Shown in pieces: positions 27,940-38,535 of a DNA stretch of 64,000 nt; within the stretch, counting starts at the first letter, position 1; the number at the start of each line of letters is the position of its first letter. A program made the position numbers and the translations under genes. The notes under the pieces were generated by a model. The model made no database searches and had not been told where the DNA came from. It saw only the letters and a program-made list of their open reading frames with translations. The DNA is from Candidatus Bathyarchaeota archaeon (GTDB lineage Archaea; Thermoproteota; Bathyarchaeia; 40CM-2-53-6): assembly GCA_005888635.1 (NCBI GenBank), contig VBAW01000023.1:1-64000 (forward strand), written 5' to 3'.

Positions 27940-30114
27940 CTAGGCTACTGCGACGGGCGCTCTCTGCTTCTTGAATCTCTTCGTGAATCCCTGATACCAC
28001 TTCTCCATGTCACTTGTCATCGAAGGCTTGATTCGATCCAAGGCATCCCGAAAGTCCTCCATCGTAACACTATTCGTCTCGATATCTCGCCTCAAAGAGA
28101 TGAGCCCCGCCTCTCTGCAAACACCTTCTAGATCAGCCCCCGAGTAGCCTGCGGCTTGACTGGTAATCTGGTCCACATCAACATCTTTGGCTAAGGGCAT
28201 GTTTCGAGTGTGGATCTTCAAAATCTGGAGACGGGTGCCGTGATCCGGTGCTGGCACGAAGATGAGCCTATCGAACCGGCCCGGTCGTAAAATGGCTGGG
28301 TCAATCATGTCCGGCCGGTTGCTCGCGCCTATGACGACCACGTTGACCAGGGCTTCGATGCCGTCCATCTCAGTCAGCAACTGGCTTATCACGTGCTCTG
28401 AGGCACCGCCGTCATCGGAGCCCATTCCTCTGCTAGGAGCAATCGAGTCGAGCTCGTCGAAGAAAATAATGGATGGGGCAGCGCTGCGACCTTTCCTAAA
28501 GACCTCGCGGATGCCCTTCTCTGATTCCCCAACCCACTTGCTGAAGAGCTCAGGACCCTTGATCGAAATGAAGTTAGCCTCGCTCTCAGTTGCAACAGCT
28601 CTAGCCAGCATTGTCTTCCCGCAGCCCGGGGGGCCAAAGAGGAGAATGCCCTTTGGCGGCCTTATTCCAATTCTCTTGAAGACTTCAGGCTTCTTGATGG
28701 GCCATTCGACTGCCTCCTGAAGTTCCTGTTTGACATCGGTCAGCCCCCCTACATCCGCCCATTGGACGGAGGGTACTTCGACGTAGACCTCCCGCATCGC
28801 GGTGGGAGTAATTTCTCGGTAGGCGTTCATGAAATCGTCTAGGTTCACTTCCATCTTCTCAAGCATCGCGCTCGGGATTCTTTCGTCCTCTAGGTTAACC
28901 TGAGGAAGATAGCGTCTCAATGATTTCATTGCGGCCTCTCTGCAGAGTGCTGAGATGTCAGCGCCAGTGTAGCCGTGACAAATCTCAGACAACCGGTCTA
29001 GGTTCACATCAGCAGTTAACGGCATGGCTCGCGTGTGAATCTGCAGAATTTCGTGTCTGCCTATTTTGTCAGGGACTCCGATCTCTATCTCCCTGTCGAA
29101 GCGTCCCGGGCGTCGCAGTGCCGGATCAATGGCGTTAGGCCGGTTGGTAGCACCTATCACGATGATGTTTCCCCTGGCGCCCATGCCGTCCATCAGGGAG
29201 AGCAGTTGCGCCACGACTCTATGTTCCACTTCACCGGTCACTTCTTCTCTCTTGGGAGCGATGGCATCCAATTCGTCGATGAAGATTATGCTCGGAGCAG
29301 TCTCCTGGGCTTTCTGGAAGATCTCTCGGAGTCTAGCTTCAGATTCGCCGTAGAACTTTGACATGATCTCGGGTCCGGAGATGACGTAGAAGTTTGCATC
29401 TGACTCGTTGGCGACAGCCTTGGCTACGAGTGTTTTGCCGCAGCCTGGGGGGCCGTAGAGGAAGATTCCTTTGGGGGGCTCGATGCCTAGCCGCTGGAAG
29501 AGCTCAGGGTGTCGGAGTGGAAGTTCCACCATTTCCCGTATTCTCTGAATCTCCCCCCGGAGGCCACCAACGTCCTCGTAGGTGACGATCGGTAAGCCCT
29601 TCTTTTCCGGTGAAGGTTCGCTCATCACTTGGAGAACAGTTGACTCTGTGACCTTCACGGGACCGTGGGGACGGGTCCTGGTTGCGAGTAGAGGTACGGA
29701 GCTGCCGAATATGCTCAGAAGGGTCATGTCTCCTTCGATGAAGGGCATGTCCATGAATCGACGTTTGACAAAGCTCACGAACTCGTCGTCTACGCTCAAG
29801 CGGACGTCGGTGGGTGCAAAGACGATTGTCTGGGAGTCGTGTACTTCCGCCTTCTTGATAGTGATGAACTCGTTGAGGGCTACTCCTGCGTTCCTCCTGA
29901 GAAGCCCGTCGATCCGTGCGATTTCCTGAGCCTGATCTTCGGCATAAGCCGGCCAGGCAATGGCGACCGTAGTGCGCTTGCCGCGTACTTCTATGAAGTC
30001 GCCGGCCGTTATCCCGAGCTTCTCCATTGTCGCATTATCGATGCGGACTTTACCATGCCCAACATCTCGCTGTTTAGCATCAGCTACTCGGACCTGTACT
30101 TCTTTGGCCATCAT
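27940..30114 (-). CDS. cdc48: Cdc48/VAT-type AAA ATPase
   Basis: N-terminal Cdc48 fold; two Walker A ([18 protein letters not shown]), two DELD boxes. Confidence 0.97.
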   Translation of the reverse strand: MMAKEVQVRVADAKQRDVGHGKVRIDNATMEKLGITAGDFIEVRGKRTTVAIAWPAYAEDQAQEIARIDGLLRRNAGVALNEFITIKKAEVHDSQTIVFAPTDVRLSVDDEFVSFVKRRFMDMPFIEGDMTLLSIFGSSVPLLATRTRPHGPVKVTESTVLQVMSEPSPEKKGLPIVTYEDVGGLRGEIQRIREMVELPLRHPELFQRLGIEPPKGIFLYGPPGCGKTLVAKAVANESDANFYVISGPEIMSKFYGESEARLREIFQKAQETAPSIIFIDELDAIAPKREEVTGEVEHRVVAQLLSLMDGMGARGNIIVIGATNRPNAIDPALRRPGRFDREIEIGVPDKIGRHEILQIHTRAMPLTADVNLDRLSEICHGYTGADISALCREAAMKSLRRYLPQVNLEDERIPSAMLEKMEVNLDDFMNAYREITPTAMREVYVEVPSVQWADVGGLTDVKQELQEAVEWPIKKPEVFKRIGIRPPKGILLFGPPGCGKTMLARAVATESEANFISIKGPELFSKWVGESEKGIREVFRKGRSAAPSIIFFDELDSIAPSRGMGSDDGGASEHVISQLLTEMDGIEALVNVVVIGASNRPDMIDPAILRPGRFDRLIFVPAPDHGTRLQILKIHTRNMPLAKDVDVDQITSQAAGYSGADLEGVCREAGLISLRRDIETNSVTMEDFRDALDRIKPSMTSDMEKWYQGFTKRFKKQRAPVAVA

Positions 30115-30479
30115 TAATGGTTCAACTCCATGGTTGTGATGGGCAGACTGAGTTCCGGAGAAGACTGTCGTCTAATGCTCCGGACTGCTCCTGACCTGTC
30201 CCTTCATCGTTCTATTCGGCCACAATAGGTTTTATCGTCATTATTAGCGATGTGTATCTCATTCAATAGCCTGCGCTTCTCACCGGGCAGAAATAGGAAT
30301 CGGCAAGTCCCACCGGGGACTTTCCCTGGCACTTCCCATCCTAAACGACAAGCTTCTTACTGCGTATTTCAAGATTCGCTGACGATCTCAATCCAAAGAT
30401 GCCCCACGCGCGACAATTTCGCGCATTCAACCGTTTGTAACGTCTTTATCGCTCGTTGAGCTGAGGAGTTAGAGGATTC

Positions 30480-31739
30480 ATGGGAGCTGGTTTCGAAAGT
30501 TTCGGCCTGGAACTTCCATTGGTCCAGGCTGTGCGGGAAATGGGCTTTGGTGAGCCGTTCCCCATACAGGCTATGGCTATCGCTCCCCTTCTCGAGGGCA
30601 GAGACCTGATGGGCCAGGCTCATACTGGGGCTGGCAAGACTCTTGCCTTCGCACTGCCCATGCTTCAGAAAATAGATCATCAACTGCCGGGAATCCAAGG
30701 ACTGGTAATAGTTCCTACAAGAGAGCTAGCTCTTCAAGTGGCGCGTGAGTTCGAGAAGCTTGCTAAACACCTTCGCGTCAGGGTCGCGGCGATCTACGGA
30801 GGCGCGAGCATGAGGCTTCAGATAGAGAGGCTAAGGAATCGCTCTTGCAGTATCATCATCGCAACTCCTGGCAGGTTGATCGATCATCTTGACCGGCGGA
30901 CTGTGAGTTTGGACAAGACGAGTTTCGTTGTTCTAGATGAAGCCGATAGAATGTTGGACATGGGATTCATCGACGATGTACGAATCATCCTTAGTCACGT
31001 TTCGAGAAACCACCAGACGGCCCTGTTCTCCGCGACCATGTCCAATGAGGTAGTGAAACTTGCTCATCGGTACATGAAAAACCCGCTGAGGGTATTCGTT
31101 GACACAGACGAGCCGACGGTGGACTCTGTCCAGCAGAAATTTGTTAGAGTAGACGAGGGCGGAAAATTCCCCACCCTCCGCGCGCTCCTAAACAACGAGC
31201 ACATCACGAAGGGTTTGATCTTCTGCGAGACAAAGGCAAGGGCGGGAGAGCTGGCGCAGGCTTTACAGGATCAGCACTACAAGGCCTTGGCTTTGCACAG
31301 TGATCTCTCACAGTACCAGAGAGACAGCGCTGTTCACTCGTTCCGCATTGGCCTTACAAACCTGCTGGTAGCCACGGAGGTCGCAGCAAGAGGCTTGGAC
31401 ATACCCAAGGTAAGCCACGTCGTAAACTACGACATGCCCTTGGAGCCCAAAATGTACTTCCACCGAATCGGCCGAACGGCCCGAGCAGGAAAACCCGGCA
31501 TTGCGCTCTCCCTCATCACCCGTCAAGACGAAGACGGCTTCAAGCAGATAAGAAAGATGACATCATCCGACCTCCGCGAAGTCGCAGATGGCCTTTTGCC
31601 TGAAAATCGTGTCGGTTCGAAGTTCTTGCTCCCCACGCGCCCCTCGCAGGGACAAGCCGCCCAAAGATTGTCTTCAGGGAGGCGGCCGCGACGATTTAAT
31701 CGTCGGGAAAGGTCATTCAGACGAAATCGTCGGCGTTGA
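30480..31739 (+). CDS. DEAD-box RNA helicase
   Basis: AHTGAGKT, PTRELALQ, DEADRMLDMGF, SAT, HRIGRTARAGK; Arg-rich tail. Confidence 0.95.
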   Translation: MGAGFESFGLELPLVQAVREMGFGEPFPIQAMAIAPLLEGRDLMGQAHTGAGKTLAFALPMLQKIDHQLPGIQGLVIVPTRELALQVAREFEKLAKHLRVRVAAIYGGASMRLQIERLRNRSCSIIIATPGRLIDHLDRRTVSLDKTSFVVLDEADRMLDMGFIDDVRIILSHVSRNHQTALFSATMSNEVVKLAHRYMKNPLRVFVDTDEPTVDSVQQKFVRVDEGGKFPTLRALLNNEHITKGLIFCETKARAGELAQALQDQHYKALALHSDLSQYQRDSAVHSFRIGLTNLLVATEVAARGLDIPKVSHVVNYDMPLEPKMYFHRIGRTARAGKPGIALSLITRQDEDGFKQIRKMTSSDLREVADGLLPENRVGSKFLLPTRPSQGQAAQRLSSGRRPRRFNRRERSFRRNRRR

Positions 31740-31922
31740 GTATTGGCCAGGGGATAGTTTTCTGGCTAGAATCTTACCTTAGCCAAAGGTGGCTTTCTTG
31801 ACTCGCTCGAAACATCTCGAGACGGGGTTTCTAGCAAGCCTGCCGAAACCTGCTTGTCCAAGTTGAAGGAAATATCAAATCGTTAACCCTGATTCAGAAT
31901 ACGACACTTCGCATACATCGTT

Positions 31923-31947
31923 TGGTGGGGCGGGTGGGATTTGAACC
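31923..31947 (-). repeat. Displaced tRNA 3'-end fragment (putative distal att repeat)
   Basis: TGGTGGGGCGGGTGGGATTTGAACC; 24/25 identical to 40860-40884; no tRNA body upstream. Confidence 0.8.
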
Positions 31948-32049
31948 AGAATAAGTATGGATCCAGCACCTTGCTCCGAGGCTGAGGACTTAGGAAGGCT
32001 TTATCCAAATACCTCGTACACGAGAATGTTTCTGGTCTGATTTTCCTCA

Positions 32050-32395
32050 GCCGCTATTACTGAGCTTCACGCCAATCTTGGTCTTCCCGTCTGGCGAGAT
32101 ATCAAACTTTGATACGGGTAGAAAGCGACAGGATATTCTCTCTATCGCATCAGAGCCGGTGAAGGCATCTACACGGGCTATGAGCTGTCTGTCCAAAATG
32201 GAACCGGTCACAAGCTCATGTACACATAAGGTACGGTGACGGCGTAGGCGGGTCGCGGGACGTTCCCGGCTTGTACGACTCTACCAATTCTGCCAAGCCG
32301 CTCCCGTATCGGGATCTCCCTTTCTGAGTACTTGCGTACTTGAGCCTCTACCGATCCGGACGGACTTGCGAAGGCCTAGGTTGGGCTTTTGTTGC
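32050..32395 (-). pseudogene. Decayed ORF, unknown family
   Basis: Minus-strand reading SGSVEAQVRKYSEREIPIRERLGRIGRVVQAGNVPRPAYAVTVPYVYMSL then frame change to VTGSILDRQLIARVDAFTGSDAIERISCRFLPVSKFDISPDGKTKIGVKLSNSG*. Confidence 0.4.
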
Positions 32396-34235
32396 CCGTC
32401 ACGAGCCGATCCACCTGAGCTTCGTAGAGCCGATTGTAAGCGCCTCCCTTGCTCATCAGGACCTCGTGCGTCCCTTCCTCGGCAATCCCTCCGTTTTCGA
32501 TGACGACTATCCGTTCGGCGTCTATGATCGAGGACAGCCTGTGTCCGATGACGATCAAGGTCCTCCCCTTTGCCACCCGTCGGAGTGCATCTTGAATGAG
32601 AGACTCGGACTCAGAGTCGATATTCGATGTCGCCTCGTCAAGGATGAGAATGCTCGGATCCTTGAGGAGAGCTCGAGCAATCGCGATTCGCTGCCTCTGA
32701 CCCACGGAGAGAGTGACCCCGCGTTCGCCAATCTCAGTATCATATCCCTTCTGGAGGGAGACGATGAACTCGTGAGCGTTCGCCGCCTTTGAAGCCCGGC
32801 TGACCTCCTCGTCGGATGCTTGAAGTTTCCCGTACAGGATGTTCTCCCGAATCGTCCCAGAGAAGAGGACAGGCTCTTGGAGGACGAGGCCTATCTTGCT
32901 ACGGAGGTACCCGAGGCTCAGGCTCGTTATTGGATATCCGTCGACCAGTATCCTCCCAGAAGTTGGCTCATAGAACCTCATGAGGAGGTTCACAACGGTG
33001 GACTTCCCAGCCCCGCTCGATCCGACGATGGCAACTGTCTCGCCCGGACGGATCAACAAGGATAAGTCCCTGAGGACGTTTTTGTCCGGCCGATAGCCGA
33101 ACGATACCCTTTCGAACTCGATTCGCCCTTCGATCATTTGCGGAGTGAGGCTGCCTGGAGTCTCCAAAACTTCCGCGTCTCGGTCGACGAGTTCGAATAC
33201 CCGGTCGGCCGCGGCAAGTGCCTTCTGAAGCTTGAGGTTCCCCTTGCTCAGTTGGACTAGAGGCTTGAACATCTTGTCCATTACCCCCAGGAAAGCGACG
33301 AGTGCTCCAAGCTTCAGGGCGTTTGAGACCACTGCCGGGGCGGCGAACCAGATCACCGCCAAGGTGGCGAGCAAAACGAGGAGATCGACAGAGGAGCCAT
33401 AGATGGCGGACAACCGTGCAAGCCGCACCTTCGCCTTCGTCATCGAAAGGGATCGGTCGCGGAATTCCGTCGCCTTGCGGTCCTCCAGCCGGAAACTCTT
33501 CACGATCCGAATCCCGGAGAAGACCTCGAACGCCTGGCTGGTCAGCTCAGCAAATGCCTCGCGAATCCTCGCCGTGAAGCGCTTGATCGTCCGCTTGAAC
33601 AGGTTCACTACAATCACCAAGACGACGCAGGCCGGCGCGACCAGGAGGGTGAGTCTCCGGTCGACCAGGAAGAGGAGGCCGAGTGCACCCGCCACCGTGA
33701 CTGCGTTCGAAACGAAGCCTGCGACATCGTCTTCCATGAAATTCTCCACCTCGGTGGTGTCACTGACCAACCGGGATACTAAGTCCCCCGAATGAGACTT
33801 GTCGAAGACGCCCACGGGCAAGAGCTCGATGTGTTGATAGACGTCGGACCGTAGCTTGTGTATCGTCCTCTGGCTCAGTACTTCGCTCAGGTACACCTGA
33901 AAGAACGAACTGATCTGATTGAGGCCGAACGTCAGGCCGAGGAGGAATATGACGAAAGGCAAAAGGCCTAGGTTCGCTTGGCTGAGATTTCCCCCGCCGA
34001 GGACGCTGTTGAAGAAGACGAACCCTATGATCCATGGCTGCGCCAAATTGAGAGCGGCGCCCGAGATGATTGCGACGGTTACCCCGACCGCGTACGGCCA
34101 GTGTATCTTCACGTAGGAGAGAAGTCGGAAAACGGTCCGTCTTCGGGAGTGTCCTCCGGTTTTCGCTTGGGAAAGGTCGGCAGAGGGCCCCCCTCTATCC
34201 AGACGGGTGTCCTTAATTCTGCCGTGTTTGCCCAT
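32376..34235 (-). CDS. ABC multidrug/lipid exporter (TM-NBD half transporter)
   Basis: Six-TM domain; GSSGAGKSTVVNLLMRF, LSVGQRQRIAIARALL, LILDEATSNID. Confidence 0.95.
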   Translation of the reverse strand: MGKHGRIKDTRLDRGGPSADLSQAKTGGHSRRRTVFRLLSYVKIHWPYAVGVTVAIISGAALNLAQPWIIGFVFFNSVLGGGNLSQANLGLLPFVIFLLGLTFGLNQISSFFQVYLSEVLSQRTIHKLRSDVYQHIELLPVGVFDKSHSGDLVSRLVSDTTEVENFMEDDVAGFVSNAVTVAGALGLLFLVDRRLTLLVAPACVVLVIVVNLFKRTIKRFTARIREAFAELTSQAFEVFSGIRIVKSFRLEDRKATEFRDRSLSMTKAKVRLARLSAIYGSSVDLLVLLATLAVIWFAAPAVVSNALKLGALVAFLGVMDKMFKPLVQLSKGNLKLQKALAAADRVFELVDRDAEVLETPGSLTPQMIEGRIEFERVSFGYRPDKNVLRDLSLLIRPGETVAIVGSSGAGKSTVVNLLMRFYEPTSGRILVDGYPITSLSLGYLRSKIGLVLQEPVLFSGTIRENILYGKLQASDEEVSRASKAANAHEFIVSLQKGYDTEIGERGVTLSVGQRQRIAIARALLKDPSILILDEATSNIDSESESLIQDALRRVAKGRTLIVIGHRLSSIIDAERIVVIENGGIAEEGTHEVLMSKGGAYNRLYEAQVDRLVTGNKSPT

Positions 34236-34360
34236 TCTCCCACCGCCGAATTGTTGGGCCTACCGTGCCGCTCCCAAACCGCGGCCCGAGCTGCTAATCG
34301 AAGCCCAAATCCAAGTCAGCGCTATGACCGCCCTGAGGTCGATGTAGCGGAGCGACGTCC

Positions 34361-35130
34361 TCATTGCTTCTGTGATCCTCTCCAGGTTCCTAAATCAAGC
34401 TGGCGTTGATCAGCCGCGAACATGACGCCGACGACAGGGCTTTCTGAGGCCATAAGCCCGTGGATCGCCTCGGTCAGCTGAACCTCCTCGCCCGAACTAT
34501 TCCGGATCCCTGATAACGAGTCGAAGATCTGGTCTGTGAAAATGAACACATGTATCATCGCGTGATTGGTCCCGGGACTTGAGGCTTCTCCACCGCCGAG
34601 GTGATCCGAAATACCCCTTCCTTGAGGGAATTGCCTTCAACAACCCCTTGTCGCCTCAGGTAAGGCGCGTCTTCTAGAAGGAACGTCGCGGCCATACTAT
34701 GCTTACGGTGCATCACTGCGAGGCAGTCGAGGTAGCGATCACCCGCCGAGAGGATGAACTCGTCGGCGGCTTGCACTAGGAGCGTCCCCTTGATGAGGGG
34801 TCTCCTGAGACGCACTGTTTCTCCGAAACCTAGCTGCTTCGGCTGATTGAGAAAGGTGAGACTTGAGGTCCTGATCTTATTGTAAAAGCTGCAGAGGCCT
34901 TCCGGGGCCTTCCCCCTCTTTCCCAGGGAATCCAGAAACCTCGAGTCGGGGTTGAAGTGATCTTCGATCGCTCGCTTCCCCCTTCCGACCCCTATGTAGA
35001 ATCTCCGAACGCCCGCCTTGCGAAGCTGTTCGAAGACCGCGTATACGACGCGTCTGACCTGAGTGTGGTCGCTCCTATCAAGGGTGATCACGGGGAACAT
35101 CTCCTTGGGCACCTCCTTCGAGAAGGGGAG
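34361..35130 (-). pseudogene. UTP-glucose-1-phosphate uridylyltransferase (GalU-like), N-truncated and frameshifted
   Basis: VPKEMFPV, GRGKRAIEDHF, NQPKQLGFGETV, GVVEGNSLKEGVFRITSAVEKP in 34555-35112; C-terminal IFTDQIFDSL...GEEVQLTEAIHGL in another frame (34361-34558). Confidence 0.75.
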
Positions 35131-36097
35131 AGGCTAGCGGGTGATCCGCGCGCCACGCCGCCTCGCGCACGAGCGAATGAGCTCCAAGAATTGGCTGGGT
35201 TCTCAGCCCGGTCTTCAGACCGCTCGCAGCAAGGTGAAGGAGCGCGGCCGCCCAATACCATTCCAGAGAGTTCGGGTCTACCAAGCCTCGCGTGCCTTCC
35301 AAGAATGCCTCCGTAGCTCGGGTCGCCTCGTCTGCGACTTCCTGGTGCCGTACTGCGGCACGGGAAATTGTCGCGAGGAACATGCCCGCGTCGACCTCGA
35401 AAGATCCTTGGCCAAACTGTTGCCAGTCAATCACGCCGGGGCCGTCCCCCATATCGAGGATGTGACGTGCATAGAGGGTGCTGTGCACGAGGTGTGGCGT
35501 TCCTTCCCTCGGCTGGGTCCGCGTCAGTACCTTTGCGGTTCGCTTGGCGGTGGCCCCGAGGAGTGGATCGGCCGCGGTAAGAGCCCCGACGGACACCCCC
35601 ACCTGATACAGAAGATGACCGCATCCCCGCGGCGGGCCGAACCTGGCATCTACCCCTGAAGCCGCGTGGAGCCACGCTACCGCAAGTTCTCCCGCGCGCC
35701 TGCCTTTTCCATCCTTAACTAATTGACTAGCGGATGGTCCTTCGAGCCAGCTCAGTACGAGGATCTTTTGGTCGCGATCCCAGCTGAGGAGGCGTGGTAC
35801 TCGAGGCCCGAAGTCGCCAGCGAGACCCAAGACTGCGAGCCGCCGATAAACCTCGGCCTCAGCGGAGGGGTCGTCCGCGTAGATCTTGATGACGAATCGA
35901 CGATTTGCCACCCTTGCCTCCAGAGTTGCGCGTGAACCCGGGACATAGTTGTGCATGTAGAGCGTCGCCAATTCCAGTTCTGGCTCTGACATCACCTGCG
36001 CAAGGCCCCGTGTCATGATCTTTCTGAGGCCGGGTAGGGCCGGATCATCAGGTAGCTCACTCGCCGTAGTCCGACTTTCATCCTTCGCATCCGCCAT
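35078..36097 (-). CDS. Aminoglycoside phosphotransferase-like protein with degenerate catalytic loop
   Basis: RRFVIKIYADDPSAEAEVYRRL; HSTLYARHILDMGDGPGVIDWQQFG where HGDxxxxN is expected. Confidence 0.7.
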   Translation of the reverse strand: MADAKDESRTTASELPDDPALPGLRKIMTRGLAQVMSEPELELATLYMHNYVPGSRATLEARVANRRFVIKIYADDPSAEAEVYRRLAVLGLAGDFGPRVPRLLSWDRDQKILVLSWLEGPSASQLVKDGKGRRAGELAVAWLHAASGVDARFGPPRGCGHLLYQVGVSVGALTAADPLLGATAKRTAKVLTRTQPREGTPHLVHSTLYARHILDMGDGPGVIDWQQFGQGSFEVDAGMFLATISRAAVRHQEVADEATRATEAFLEGTRGLVDPNSLEWYWAAALLHLAASGLKTGLRTQPILGAHSLVREAAWRADHPLASPLLEGGAQGDVPRDHP

Positions 36098-36099
36098 TC

Positions 36100-38535
36100 C
36101 TATCCCTCGGAGATCTCGTGTTGGGCTGCCTCGATGACCTTGGTGATCTTCTCAGGCCAACGCGATTCTTGCCGCCTGAAGATTCCCGCAGCCACTTCGA
36201 GGAGCGCACCAGCGCAATGCAAGGAGAATCGCCGCCTCCAGGAGTTAGGGACGAAGCGGAAGTACTCCTCTACGAAGGTCGCTCCTGCGATCTTCGTGTG
36301 CGTCATGGGGGTCGAATCGAGTCCCACGCGCCCCGTGATGTAGGCGAAGAGCTGCGCCGGGTCGAGCAGCGGATCCGCCAAGGCCGCCCAGTCGAGATCT
36401 ATGAACGTCACGTGCCCGTTCGATAGGAAGATGTGATCAGGCTTGAGGTCACCATGGATTGGCGCGGGTCCTCCCTCGTCCAAGCCTCCTGTGACCGAAT
36501 CGGAAATCACCTGAACCGCCTCTCGGACTTGGGGGCATGCCCACTGAACGAGGGCCGAGGCTTTCTCCACCTCCACCAGTTGGTCCGCGAGCGAATAGCG
36601 TCGCTTGATAGGAAACTCGTCCTGGTTGAACGCGGCAACCGCGCGAGCAACTAGCCTCAGTTCGTCTGATGGGTCCGGATTCGTTGCTAAGATCTGCGTC
36701 AGCGAAACGCCCGGGGCCTCCTCGAGCGCCAAGGTGCGCAGCTCATCGACATAGACGATAGGCTTGACCGTCGAGTAGGGGCGCTTTCCGTCCGGCCCGC
36801 TCCCGGATAGCGATTGCAGAATCCGAAAAGTCTCCGCGCCACGATCGTTTCGATAAACCTTCAGGTAGCAGCGCACCTCTTCGCTTGTCGCAGATACTGC
36901 GTCGTGCGCGCGGATCACGTATCGGAGCGCCGCCCCAAACTCGGTCCGGTATCGAGTGGGCTCGATGGTTCGCTGCTCGACACCCCATTCGCCCGGCCTG
37001 AGTCGGCCCAGGAGTGAGGGCTCGATACCCTGAACCGCTCCGCCTACTACAGAGCCGAGAGTCCGAAGCTTTCGATCATACGGATAGACTTCCACCAGCA
37101 TCTGGAGGCTGGGGATGAAGCCCACCGGTTCAAAGGTGAGGCAGCTTTTGGGAATCCTTCCTTCGGGGACCTCGGCTTTCATCTCCTCCCACCGCCTGGA
37201 GGCCTCACCGTCGGCATAAAGAACGCCCGTGACCCACTGGTCCCACCGACGGCCCGTACTGGGTTCTGCAACACGTAGCGTATACTGCAGGACGTGCCGC
37301 GAACCTGACTGGCGGCAACGAAACCGAAAGGCCACGCAGTCGTGGATCCTGTAGTCCTTCCCCGGGACCGCCTTCAGATGGCGGCGGAACACCTCGAGCA
37401 TGAACTGCGGATTGGACGCAACCGAGAGCTGTGGGACTTCATGGTCGACGGGGAACCCGACTCCCCCGTTCTGGTCGAGTCCTCGCTCTGTAACCATTGA
37501 CTCAACGGGTGATAGAGGCGGGCCGCCAGCGGCGACCCCACTCTGCACTGAAGGCTTGAGGAACAATCCCATGAGCTGGTCCGCTTCGGCGTTTCGTTGA
37601 ACGTTGCCATCAGGGTCCTTGTTCCTATCTTCTCTAAGCAGCCGGTGAACCTTCCTCAAGAGGATAGCGCGTTCGTACCAGGCCACCCGATTCTCCCAGC
37701 TATGCTCGGAGGTGCATAGTCGTCTGTAGGCGTCGAGGAGGGCTGGCCGCACGGACCCAAAGTCCCTCAGTTTCCACGGCTTGCGGATGGTGATTCGGCG
37801 CAGCTGCACGAGGAGGTTACCTAGGTCCAAGGCTGGGTCCCCTCGCGCACACTTATCAAAATCGAGCACGACGATTTCCCCTCCTCTCCAGAGAAGATTC
37901 GCGGGCCCGAAGTCACCGTGCACGAACGAGAGATGTGGGGGGAGTCGTGGCGCCTCATCCATGATTTGAGCGAAGGCTCTTCGCAAACTTGGCGCCTCGC
38001 AAGGACGCCAGGCACTGAGGTCCTCGAGTCTCGGCCTGAGGTCTGCGAGCAAGGTCTCAGGCGAAGTGATCGTGGGAGTGTATACTGGCATAGCGTGCAA
38101 GGTGGCCAGAGCGCCTCCCATCGCCGCGAGAATCGCCCCGGTGTCCCGGGCGATTGCGGAACTCACCGGCTCGCCCGATTCATACGTCAGAAGCAGAAGG
38201 TGGAGCGGCGCGTGATATGCAAGGACGGTTGGAACGGTCAGGCCAGTGCCGCGGGAGCCTTCGCTGGCCCCGATGCCCCTCAGGACCGCTGCGACCCGAA
38301 GAGCGTCATCTCCGCGTTCGTAGTACTTCCCCACCCACTGATAGCGTTGGATGTAGGGAAGCTCCGCGACGCGAGCCTCGAGATCGTAGCGCACAACCCG
38401 CTGCTTGCCATGCTCCGTGAATTGGGCATCTGAAGTCAATCGCTCAAGGTTTGCGTCCGTACCGCACACATCACGTAGTACACCCCTCAGAACGGCCCAC
38501 GTATCCTCCGGCTCCAGGGTGGTTATGGGATTCAT
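36100..38535 (-). CDS. Tandem double aminoglycoside-phosphotransferase-fold protein
   Basis: Two catalytic loops: HGDFGPANLLWRGGEIVVLDFDKC and HGDLKPDHIFLSNGHVTFIDLDW. Confidence 0.85.
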   Translation of the reverse strand: MNPITTLEPEDTWAVLRGVLRDVCGTDANLERLTSDAQFTEHGKQRVVRYDLEARVAELPYIQRYQWVGKYYERGDDALRVAAVLRGIGASEGSRGTGLTVPTVLAYHAPLHLLLLTYESGEPVSSAIARDTGAILAAMGGALATLHAMPVYTPTITSPETLLADLRPRLEDLSAWRPCEAPSLRRAFAQIMDEAPRLPPHLSFVHGDFGPANLLWRGGEIVVLDFDKCARGDPALDLGNLLVQLRRITIRKPWKLRDFGSVRPALLDAYRRLCTSEHSWENRVAWYERAILLRKVHRLLREDRNKDPDGNVQRNAEADQLMGLFLKPSVQSGVAAGGPPLSPVESMVTERGLDQNGGVGFPVDHEVPQLSVASNPQFMLEVFRRHLKAVPGKDYRIHDCVAFRFRCRQSGSRHVLQYTLRVAEPSTGRRWDQWVTGVLYADGEASRRWEEMKAEVPEGRIPKSCLTFEPVGFIPSLQMLVEVYPYDRKLRTLGSVVGGAVQGIEPSLLGRLRPGEWGVEQRTIEPTRYRTEFGAALRYVIRAHDAVSATSEEVRCYLKVYRNDRGAETFRILQSLSGSGPDGKRPYSTVKPIVYVDELRTLALEEAPGVSLTQILATNPDPSDELRLVARAVAAFNQDEFPIKRRYSLADQLVEVEKASALVQWACPQVREAVQVISDSVTGGLDEGGPAPIHGDLKPDHIFLSNGHVTFIDLDWAALADPLLDPAQLFAYITGRVGLDSTPMTHTKIAGATFVEEYFRFVPNSWRRRFSLHCAGALLEVAAGIFRRQESRWPEKITKVIEAAQHEISEG

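Noticed and set aside
28262-29353. Long plus-strand ORFs inside cdc48
   Set aside because: Antisense shadows of a strongly supported AAA ATPase; low-complexity Ser/Pro-rich translations
31923-32010. A complete second tRNA at the distal repeat
   Set aside because: Only the 3' ~25 nt are tRNA-like; the T-stem 5' strand does not pair and no acceptor 5' strand was found
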